From an uncultured Clostridia bacterium (lineage in GTDB: Bacteria; Bacillota; Clostridia; Oscillospirales; Ruminococcaceae), in assembly GCA_937871145.1 (NCBI GenBank), contig CALMXN010000319.1, forward strand, positions 1-5,100: DNA of 5,100 nucleotides, written 5' to 3'. The notes under the pieces are model-generated. The model saw only the letters and a list, made by a program, of their open reading frames with translations, had not been told where the DNA came from and ran no database searches. Shown piece after piece: positions 1 through 5,100 of the stretch. Made by a program: the position numbers and the translations under genes. The first letter of the stretch is position 1. Each line of letters starts with the position of its first letter.

Positions 1-366
1 GCGATTTCGATGATCATCCTCAAGAGAAATTACAGCTTTTACTGTATCAACGACAAATCCGATTTCAACAGAACATATTGAACAGATAACAATACAGGTT
101 CTTTCGGTGTATTCGGCTTCTTCAAGCTGAAAGCGAAGACGCATATCAATAATAGGAACAACTCTTCCCTTTGTATTGATAATACCCTTTACATAGTCAG
201 GGAACTCAGGAACAGGCATAGCCTCCTGAACTTCGATAATCTCAATAACATCCTTTATAGGCAATGCAAAAGTCCTGTTATCAAGGATAAATGTGAGGAA
301 TTTCATATGTTGAAGATCAACATCATCCTCCTGCTCGTCATTATATAAATCCATATAATCATTCAT
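1..366 (-). CDS. Second CheW-type chemotaxis coupling protein (partial, 3' end cut by the window)
   Basis: The N-terminal 122 residues of a CheW-domain protein; the reading frame is open to the window edge, so the C-terminus is missing. CheW proteins are cytoplasmic adaptors joining chemoreceptors to the P5 domain of CheA. After an acidic N-terminal tail (residues 1-20, rich in Asp and Glu) comes a CheW fold: FLTFILDNRTFALPI (23-37), IIEVQEAMPVPEFPDYVKGI (43-62), VVPIIDMRLRF (69-79) and ERTCIVI (88-94). It clearly resembles the upstream CheW at 2268-2741, but the usual NLRG signature reads NTKG (64-67), so the conserved Arg is Lys. It also has a C-x3-C-x2-C cluster (C91, C95, C98). The ATG is fixed by AAGGAG 7 nt upstream, inside the end of cheB, only 2 nt after the cheB stop, so translation is probably coupled. 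A CheV (CheW plus receiver domain) cannot be excluded because the C-terminus is not visible; the short N-terminal tail and CheW fold fit either. Confidence 0.9.
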   Translation of the reverse strand, partial: MNDYMDLYNDEQEDDVDLQHMKFLTFILDNRTFALPIKDVIEIIEVQEAMPVPEFPDYVKGIINTKGRVVPIIDMRLRFQLEEAEYTERTCIVICSICSVEIGFVVDTVKAVISLEDDHRNR

Positions 367-368
367 AG

Positions 369-1421
369 TTATTCTCCTTGCTTTTGATTATTTTTTCTCA
401 GGCTTTTGATTATTTCATCATCTATTTCTTCAAGCGGACATTGTTTGATTACTCCGCCAATATTAAAAGCAACCTTCGGCATTCCATATACAACACAGCT
501 TTCAGCGTCCTGCCCTATTGTATAAGCACCGGCTTTTTTCATTGCATAAAGTCCTTTTGCCCCGTCGGCACCCATTCCAGTGAGAATTACTCCGATTGCC
601 TTATCCTTTGCACATTCTGCAACAGACTCGAACATTACATCAACAGACGGACAATGCCCGCTGACTTTTTCACCAGGTTGTGACGTTATATAATAGCCTT
701 TAAAGTCCTTGTGGACACGCAAATGATGTTCACCTGCTGCAACAAGTGCAAGACCTGAATAAAGTCTGTCACCGTCTTTAGCTTCCCTTACCTCAAGATT
801 TGAGATTTTATTAAGCCTTTGAGCAAACATTTCAGTAAACTTCACTGGCATATGCTGAGTGATAACAATTGGTGGAATATCCGATGGCAGATCCTTAACA
901 ACATTTGTTATAGCCTCAGGTCCACCGGTTGATGCACCTATTGCAATAATTTCCGTTGAGGAATTGCAGCATTTATCAAATTGTTTTGCCAAAGCAGCCA
1001 TGTCGGGTTTTTTCGGTACGATTACCTTTGATGTACTTGCAATTTTTATTTTGTCCCTTAGCTCCAGTGCAAAATTCTTTAAATCATTAGGGCCTTTTAC
1101 AACCGGCTTTTTTACAAAGTCAACTGCTCCTGAATCAAGTGCTTCAAAAGCGTTAATGGGAAGTGATGTTACAACAACTACCGGGATAGGATACTGTGGA
1201 ATAAGCTTCTTTAAAAACCTTATTCCGTCCATTTTTGGCATTTCAATATCAAGTGTCATTACATTTGGTCTGAGCTGGATTATTTTATCTCTTGCATCAT
1301 ATGGATCACCTGCTGTTGCTATGACATCGATTGCCTTATCTTCAGCAACTAGCTTTGATAAAACTTCTCTGAACAGGATTGAATCATCCACAATAAGCGT
1401 CTTTATATACTTCTCACCCAT
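369..1421 (-). CDS. cheB: CheB: chemoreceptor protein-glutamate methylesterase / glutamine deamidase, response-regulator type
   Basis: CheB removes methyl groups from glutamyl residues of chemoreceptors, and in many species deamidates receptor glutamines; it is activated by phosphate from CheA. At 350 residues it has the usual length and both domains. The receiver domain (about 6-125) shows the acidic pair D12-D13 in VDDS, the phosphoacceptor D58 in LDIEMPKMDG, T85 in VVVTS and K105 in VKKP. A linker (about 130-155) leads to the methylesterase domain (about 157-342), with the catalytic triad visible as S164 (GASTGGPEA), H190 (TQHMP) and D286 (GMGADG), the same numbering as I recall for the enteric enzyme. 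The ATG follows AAGGGGTG (1433-1426), 19 nt after the cheR stop. Lying next to cheR, it forms the other half of the receptor adaptation cycle. No residue expected for activity is missing. Confidence 0.97.
   Translation of the reverse strand: MGEKYIKTLIVDDSILFREVLSKLVAEDKAIDVIATAGDPYDARDKIIQLRPNVMTLDIEMPKMDGIRFLKKLIPQYPIPVVVVTSLPINAFEALDSGAVDFVKKPVVKGPNDLKNFALELRDKIKIASTSKVIVPKKPDMAALAKQFDKCCNSSTEIIAIGASTGGPEAITNVVKDLPSDIPPIVITQHMPVKFTEMFAQRLNKISNLEVREAKDGDRLYSGLALVAAGEHHLRVHKDFKGYYITSQPGEKVSGHCPSVDVMFESVAECAKDKAIGVILTGMGADGAKGLYAMKKAGAYTIGQDAESCVVYGMPKVAFNIGGVIKQCPLEEIDDEIIKSLRKNNQKQGE
374..379 (-). promoter_or_regulatory. Ribosome binding site of the second cheW, inside the cheB coding end
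   Basis: AAGGAG reads on the minus strand within the last sense codons of cheB (Gln-Gly-Glu) and lies 7 nt before the ATG at 366. The cheB TAA (371-369) falls between the site and the start. Ribosomes finishing cheB would therefore cover this site, a layout that commonly gives translational coupling. Confidence 0.8.
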
Positions 1422-1440
1422 AAAGCACCCCTTATGATCG

Positions 1441-2244
1441 TTACTCTTTAATGAATATAGATGGTTTTAGAGCTTTATACTTGCTGTCTTTCGAAATATG
1501 TTCTGCATGCCCTATTAAAAAATAGCCGTCAGGCTTTGTTACGTCGTAAAATTTTTCTACTAGTGTATCTCTTGTTTTTGCATCAAAGTAAATCATTACA
1601 TTCCTGCAAAGGATAAGATCAAAAGGTTTTTTATGCTTGAAATCCTCCATAAGATTAAGATATTTGAAAACTACCTGACTTCTTATCTTATCGCTGACAC
1701 GATAACGCTCATCATCTTCTTTTGTAAAATAATTTTGAAGCCAGCGCTCAGGTATATCAGTCAGATCACTTGCCTTGTATACCCCTTGCTTTGCTGTAAG
1801 TAATGCACGGGGTGAAATATCTGTTGCGAGGACCTTCAGATCCCAGTCTTTTCTTCTATCGCCGAAATATTCATCAATACACATTGCAAGATTATATGGC
1901 TCATTACCGAATGAACAACCTGCGCTCCATATTCTTGCATCATGATCCTTGACAGTCTGTTCTATATGAGGAAGAACAACATTCATAATAAAATCAAAGT
2001 GGTCGTTTTCCCTCATGAAGTAAGTATGGTTTGTGGTGAGCTTGCTTATAAGCTGATTGTATCTTTCGCTGTTGGTATTCTTAAGCACTTCATCAAAATA
2101 ATCTGTAAAATTGCAAAACCCCATTGATGATACTGTAAAAGAAAGTCGTCCTTCAATCAACAGCCTTTTCTGAATAAGATTTATTCCATAGGTATCTTTG
2201 ATATATTTTACTATTCTTGCAAATTCTTCATCAGTCAGCTTCAT
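1441..2244 (-). CDS. cheR: CheR: SAM-dependent chemoreceptor glutamate methyltransferase
   Basis: CheR transfers methyl groups from S-adenosylmethionine to glutamates in the cytoplasmic helices of chemoreceptors, opposing CheB. The 267 residues are of normal length. The N-terminal helical domain (about 1-75) carries the KLTTNHTYFMRE segment (68-79), corresponding to the family's T-N-x-T-x-F-F-R motif, with R78. The Rossmann-like catalytic domain shows the SAM loop WSAGCSFGNEPYNLAM (106-121), acidic D142 in LATDIS for the ribose side, CRNVMIYF (213-220) and PDGYFLIGHAEH (238-249). The SAM loop differs slightly from the common GCSTGEEPYSLAM; the second Glu (E115) is kept. The ATG is supported by AAGGA (2257-2253), 8 nt upstream and 23 nt after the cheW stop. 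No C-terminal extension such as TPR repeats is present, so this is a stand-alone CheR. Whether it needs a receptor-tail pentapeptide cannot be judged here. Confidence 0.97.
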   Translation of the reverse strand: MKLTDEEFARIVKYIKDTYGINLIQKRLLIEGRLSFTVSSMGFCNFTDYFDEVLKNTNSERYNQLISKLTTNHTYFMRENDHFDFIMNVVLPHIEQTVKDHDARIWSAGCSFGNEPYNLAMCIDEYFGDRRKDWDLKVLATDISPRALLTAKQGVYKASDLTDIPERWLQNYFTKEDDERYRVSDKIRSQVVFKYLNLMEDFKHKKPFDLILCRNVMIYFDAKTRDTLVEKFYDVTKPDGYFLIGHAEHISKDSKYKALKPSIFIKE

Positions 2245-2267
2245 CTTGTATTTCCTTTTTGTATTTA

Positions 2268-2741
2268 TTAATCAAATATAAGCTTCTGACAGTCAAGTAA
2301 AAGTTTAACATCATCACCCATTTTTACAATATTCTTGATGAATCTGTTTGAATTAACAGACTTGTAGTCAGGTGGCGGAGTTATCTGGTCTGGTGTAACA
2401 TCCGCTACTTCACATACTCTGTCAACAATTACTCCGACTGAGGTTTCTTCATTTTCTATTACAATAATACAGGTTCTTTCATCATATGGTATTTTTTCTT
2501 TTCCGAATCTTAAACGTACGTTCATTACAGGGATAACCTTACCACGAAGATTTATTACGCCCTCAATATAATACGGAATTCTTGGAACAAATGTTATTGG
2601 CTGAATTTCAATAATATCTGTTACATAAGGAATTTCAATTCCATAAACCTGATTCTCAACATAGAAGGTCAATATCCCGCCACCTTGCTTTGTCAGGTTG
2701 TATTCAACTACAGTTTTTTCTTCCAAGTTCACATTACCCAC
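2268..2741 (-). CDS. cheW: CheW: chemotaxis coupling protein
   Basis: A 157-residue single-domain CheW that bridges chemoreceptor tips and the CheA P5 domain in the signalling array. After a short N-terminal tail, the CheW fold runs from about residue 20 to 157: ILTFYVENQVYGIEIPYV (23-40), ITFVPRIPYYIEGVINLRGK (49-68) with the diagnostic NLRG (64-67, including R66), VIPVMNVRLRF (69-79), the hydrophobic strand CIIVIENEE (91-99) and VGVIVDRVCEV (102-112). A proline-rich loop TPPPDY (121-126) precedes the last strands. The start is GTG, chosen because AAGGGGGG lies 7 nt upstream; a second GTG three codons later is too far from that site. It begins 16 nt after cheA, which fits their physical partnership. 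It is the canonical one of the two cheW genes here; the paralogue at 1-366 has a changed signature motif. Confidence 0.96.
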   Translation of the reverse strand: MGNVNLEEKTVVEYNLTKQGGGILTFYVENQVYGIEIPYVTDIIEIQPITFVPRIPYYIEGVINLRGKVIPVMNVRLRFGKEKIPYDERTCIIVIENEETSVGVIVDRVCEVADVTPDQITPPPDYKSVNSNRFIKNIVKMGDDVKLLLDCQKLIFD

Positions 2742-2748
2742 AGAATAT

Positions 2749-2756
2749 CCCCCCTT
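2749..2756 (-). promoter_or_regulatory. Ribosome binding site of cheW (decides its GTG start)
   Basis: AAGGGGGG reads on the minus strand, 7 nt before the GTG at 2741-2739. It overlaps a second in-frame stop: the cheA TGA (2760-2758) is followed at once by TAA. No ATG lies at suitable spacing, so initiation at GTG is the best reading. Confidence 0.75.
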
Positions 2757-2757
2757 A

Positions 2758-4938
2758 TCAGAATTCGTTGATTATGTTGTTGATATCAAGAATGATTGTA
2801 ATGCTACCGTCACCGAGGATACTACAGCCTGCCATACCGTTCTTCTTGACATTATACTTGTTAAGCAGTGCTGAGAATGGTTTTACAACAACCTGCTGCT
2901 CACCGATAAGCTCATCTGCAAAGAGGCAGGTGGACTTTCCGTCAGCCTCAACAAGAATGACTATACCGTCCTTGAGGTCCTCGCTCTTTGGCTTAATGTC
3001 ATATATTTCATGAAGTCTTATAATTGGGTAACATGTACCTCTTATCATTATCATTTCGCCCTTATCGGTATCGTGGATAAGCTGTTTGTCCTTAATCTTG
3101 AAGGATTCCCTTACTGTGCTTGTAGGGATTGTGAAGATTGAATCACCGATTGAAACCTCCATACCTTCAACAATAGCAAGTGAAAGTGGGATTTTGATTA
3201 TGAAGCTTGTTCCTTCACCGAACTTACTGTCAACATATACTGTTCCACCGATTTTCTCAATATTCTTCTTTACAACATCAGTACCTACGCCTCTTCCTGA
3301 GAATTCAGTAACCTGTTCCTTCATTGAGAAGCCTGGTGCCATAATGAGATTGTATATTTCCTTGTCTGTATATTCACTTTCGTCCTTTGTGAGGAGTCCG
3401 TTATCCTTTGCCTTTGCAAGAACCTTATCCTTGTTGATGCCCTTACCATTATCGGCAACAACAATAACAACTTCACCTGATGAGTTAAAGGCTGAAAGTG
3501 TTACACGGCTCTTTTCTGTCTTTCCTGATGCTGCATATTCTTCAGGAGTTTCAATACCGTGGTCCATTGCATTTCTGACAAGATGCATAAGCGGATCGTT
3601 AAGGTTATCAATAACGCTCTTGTCAACTTCAGTTTCTTCCCCCTGGAATACAAGGTCAACGTCCTTGTTAAGCTTTATCTTCATATCTCGGACAATTCTG
3701 CTCATCTTGTTGAATACACCAGACAGCGGAACCATTCGGATTGACATTACAATATCCTGAAGCTCATCTGTGAGCTTTCTGAGTTGTCTTGACGCCTTGT
3801 GGAAGTTATCAAGCTTTACTCCTTTAAGGTCAGGGCTTGAAGTAACCATAGCTTCTGTTATAACAATTTCTCCGACCATATCAAGAAGCATATCAAGCTT
3901 ATTGAGGTTTACAGAAATCAGGCTCTGTTTTACTGGTGTCTTAGCCTGTGACACTGCCTGTGATGCACTTTCAGCACTTGCCTGAGGCACTACTGGCTTT
4001 GGTGCAGGAGCTGTAGCTGTAGCCGTTGCTGTTGCCACAGCAGGCGTTGGAGCAGCTTGCTGAACTGACACCTGTGGTGCAGGTGCTGGCTTTTCCTGAG
4101 CGACTGGAGCAGGTGCTGCTACAGTATTTTCTATTACTTCATAAGATTTAACATTGAGTGCATTCTCAATATGTGTGTATATATCCTCAGGGCAGGTAGC
4201 CGATCTGAACTTAATAATAAATCCTTCATCAATAATGACTTTTGCTGTTTCAGGATTTGTTTCAACATCAGCAGGGATACTTTCAATATATTCGCAGTCA
4301 TCACGGATAGTATTGAGAAGAATCATTGCACGGAGGTTTTCCATCTGGCAATCATCTTCGAAAAATACTCTTACTGTCACAAAATCATCGCTTAGTCCGG
4401 CAGGAGCTTCCTCCGGTTTCTTTTCAGGTTCAGCCACAGGCTCAACAACATTGGCAATAGCATCAACAGCCTGTCCCAGTGCAGGACTTACAGGCTCTAC
4501 TGCTGCTGGTTCTGCTCCGCCATTATTGAGGACTTCTATATAATCCTTGATCTTCTGCTTCTGTTCTGAAAAATCTGTTGCTTCAATACTGGCATCACCG
4601 ACGGTGTCAATTTCATTCTTCATTAGGTCAGATGCAGCAAATACAAGCTCATAAAGATGTGTATGTGAGATAGACGCAGTCAGTTCCTTGTTCTCACGGA
4701 GGATAAAAAACATATCTTCAACAGTATGCGCAAGTGTAGACATGTTTTCCAGACCCATCATAGCAGAGGAACCTTTAATGGTGTGCATTATTCGGAATAT
4801 CTCATTGATATCCTCTCCACCCATTACATTTTCCTTTTCTGTTCTCATGAGTATTTCATCGAGTTGTTCAAGCAACGAGGTGGTCTCGAAGATATACATA
4901 TCCACCATTGCTTCCATGCTTTCATCAATTCTGGCCAT
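2758..4938 (-). CDS. cheA: CheA: chemotaxis sensor histidine kinase
   Basis: CheA autophosphorylates under control of the receptors and passes phosphate to CheY and CheB. All five domains are present in its 726 residues. P1 (about 1-135) has the phosphorylated H52 in MHTIKGSSAMMG. P2 (about 184-272) begins VTVRVFFEDDCQMENLRAM and should bind response regulators. An Ala/Pro/Thr/Gln-rich linker (273-338) follows. P3 dimerisation helices span about 339-403 (LDMLLDMVGEIVITEA). The P4 ATP-binding domain has an N box HLVRNAMDHGIE (452-463), G1 DNGKG (496-500), F box APGFS (534-538), G2 GRGVG (548-552) and GEGTSF (574-579). P5 (about 586-726) is CheW-like. Length is normal and no key residue is missing. 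The ATG follows AGGTGA (4948-4943) by 4 nt. The stop is a tandem TGA-TAA. As first gene of the operon it probably sits directly behind the main promoter in 4939-5100. Confidence 0.98.
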   Translation of the reverse strand: MARIDESMEAMVDMYIFETTSLLEQLDEILMRTEKENVMGGEDINEIFRIMHTIKGSSAMMGLENMSTLAHTVEDMFFILRENKELTASISHTHLYELVFAASDLMKNEIDTVGDASIEATDFSEQKQKIKDYIEVLNNGGAEPAAVEPVSPALGQAVDAIANVVEPVAEPEKKPEEAPAGLSDDFVTVRVFFEDDCQMENLRAMILLNTIRDDCEYIESIPADVETNPETAKVIIDEGFIIKFRSATCPEDIYTHIENALNVKSYEVIENTVAAPAPVAQEKPAPAPQVSVQQAAPTPAVATATATATAPAPKPVVPQASAESASQAVSQAKTPVKQSLISVNLNKLDMLLDMVGEIVITEAMVTSSPDLKGVKLDNFHKASRQLRKLTDELQDIVMSIRMVPLSGVFNKMSRIVRDMKIKLNKDVDLVFQGEETEVDKSVIDNLNDPLMHLVRNAMDHGIETPEEYAASGKTEKSRVTLSAFNSSGEVVIVVADNGKGINKDKVLAKAKDNGLLTKDESEYTDKEIYNLIMAPGFSMKEQVTEFSGRGVGTDVVKKNIEKIGGTVYVDSKFGEGTSFIIKIPLSLAIVEGMEVSIGDSIFTIPTSTVRESFKIKDKQLIHDTDKGEMIMIRGTCYPIIRLHEIYDIKPKSEDLKDGIVILVEADGKSTCLFADELIGEQQVVVKPFSALLNKYNVKKNGMAGCSILGDGSITIILDINNIINEF
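4009..4038 (-). repeat. Short degenerate hexamer repeat (GCN-ACN) in the CheA P2-P3 linker
   Basis: Residues 301-310 of CheA read V-A-T-A-T-A-T-A-T-A, made by about four imperfect copies of an Ala-Thr dicodon. It is the most repetitive part of a low-complexity Ala/Pro linker (residues 273-338) which should be flexible and tolerant of length change. The copies differ at third codon positions, which lowers the chance of slippage. Confidence 0.7.
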
Positions 4939-5018
4939 AAACTCACCTGCTTAATAAAATTTTAATCTGGCTAAAAATAAAATACGAGCAAAATCAAGTA
5001 TTATTTTCTTTTTTATAC

Positions 5019-5047
5019 ATTATAACTCAAAAATAACTTTACTACAA
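5019..5047 (-). promoter_or_regulatory. Candidate sigma-A-type promoter of the che operon
   Basis: On the minus strand a perfect TATAAT (5024-5019) lies 17 nt after TTGTAG (5047-5042), which matches only the TTG half of the -35 consensus. Transcription would start near 5012, leaving a leader of roughly 73 nt before the cheA ATG. In DNA this AT-rich a TATAAT can arise by chance, so the call rests mainly on position and spacing. No sigma-28 type promoter (TAAA, then CCGATAT about 15 nt later) was seen. Confidence 0.4.
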
Positions 5048-5066
5048 TAGAAAAATGATATATTAT
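5038..5066 (+). promoter_or_regulatory. Candidate divergent promoter on the plus strand
   Basis: TTTACT (5038-5043, four of six matches to the -35 consensus) is followed after 17 nt by TATTAT (5061-5066, five of six matches to the -10). Transcription would start near 5073 and run into the Shine-Dalgarno at 5092-5098. Its -35 overlaps the -35 proposed for the che operon on the other strand. The AT-rich background makes this tentative. Confidence 0.35.
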
Positions 5067-5091
5067 ATAAATAAAGTTTATGAATACATCC

Positions 5092-5098
5092 AAAGGAG
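5092..5098 (+). promoter_or_regulatory. Ribosome binding site of a gene starting just right of the window
   Basis: AAAGGAG, followed by TG, is a strong plus-strand Shine-Dalgarno two bases from the window end, implying a start codon within about 10 nt outside. The gene would be divergent from the che operon. An ATG at 5080-5082 is also open to the edge (M-N-T-S-K-G-V) but has no good ribosome site of its own. Confidence 0.55.
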
Positions 5099-5100
5099 TG

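Larger units (their letters stand above)
4939..5100. other. AT-rich intergenic region between cheA and a presumed divergent gene
   Basis: There is no convincing complete gene in this stretch. It is strongly AT-rich, with a T-tract at about 5001-5014 and a small palindrome TAAAATTTTA at 4955-4964. It contains the cheA ribosome site (AGGTGA, 4948-4943, minus strand), candidate promoters on both strands and a plus-strand ribosome site at the right edge. No GC-rich hairpin followed by a T-run was seen, so there is no clear terminator. Confidence 0.7.

Noticed and set aside
859..1437. Long plus-strand reading frame opposite cheB (192 codons)
   Set aside because: It lies antisense to a gene with all CheB motifs intact, and its translation resembles no family I recognise. 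It is best explained as an antisense shadow.
2742..2757. G-run after cheA as a terminator stem
   Set aside because: There is no complementary C-run and no T-tract; the run is well placed as the cheW ribosome site.
3086..3760. Long plus-strand reading frame opposite cheA (224 codons)
   Set aside because: It overlaps the conserved P4/P5 region of CheA in antisense, has low-complexity Ser/Leu/Ile-rich translation and no identifiable domain.
4955..4964. Palindrome TAAAATTTTA as an operator
   Set aside because: It is only ten bases, pure A and T, in very AT-rich DNA, so chance is a sufficient explanation.
5080..5100. Plus-strand ATG opening a frame M-N-T-S-K-G-V to the window edge
   Set aside because: It has no good ribosome site upstream, and the strong AAAGGAG at 5092-5098 would lie inside the coding sequence. 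A start just outside the window is more likely.
4939..5100. Sigma-28 (flagellar) promoter for the che operon
   Set aside because: GCTCGTAT at 4989-4982 faintly recalls the -10 element, but TAAA lies 22 nt upstream instead of about 15, and the core differs from CCGATAT.

Overview
The window is a bacterial chemotaxis operon, all on the minus strand and read from right to left: cheA (4938-2758), cheW (2741-2268), cheR (2244-1441), cheB (1421-369), and the first 122 codons of a second cheW-type gene (366 to beyond position 1). AT-rich DNA, strong AAGGAG-type ribosome sites, a GTG start behind a G-rich Shine-Dalgarno, and a CheA phosphorylation motif of the HTxKGxSAxMG type all suggest a low-GC Firmicute, most likely a motile member of the Clostridia. 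The genus cannot be fixed from this sequence.

Layout: positions 1-4938 are almost wholly coding. Gaps between genes are 16 nt (cheA/cheW), 23 nt (cheW/cheR), 19 nt (cheR/cheB) and 2 nt (cheB/second cheW). Each gene has its own Shine-Dalgarno and no terminator-like hairpin was seen between genes, so they are probably one transcript. Positions 4939-5100 are a very AT-rich intergenic stretch. It holds candidate promoters in both directions, and a plus-strand Shine-Dalgarno at the right edge implies a divergent gene starting just outside the window.

How the genes work together: CheW links the kinase CheA to membrane chemoreceptors. CheA autophosphorylates on a P1 histidine and passes phosphate to response regulators, including the receiver domain of CheB. 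CheR methylates receptor glutamates and CheB demethylates or deamidates them, giving adaptation. All five proteins look intact and carry their key residues. No cheY, cheC, cheD or receptor gene lies in the window; some may follow the second cheW to the left.

This is mostly a well-known system. The points most worth a second look are the divergent second CheW (NTKG in place of the usual NLRG) and the compact divergent promoter region. I found no sign of an undescribed system, mobile element, CRISPR array or RNA gene.
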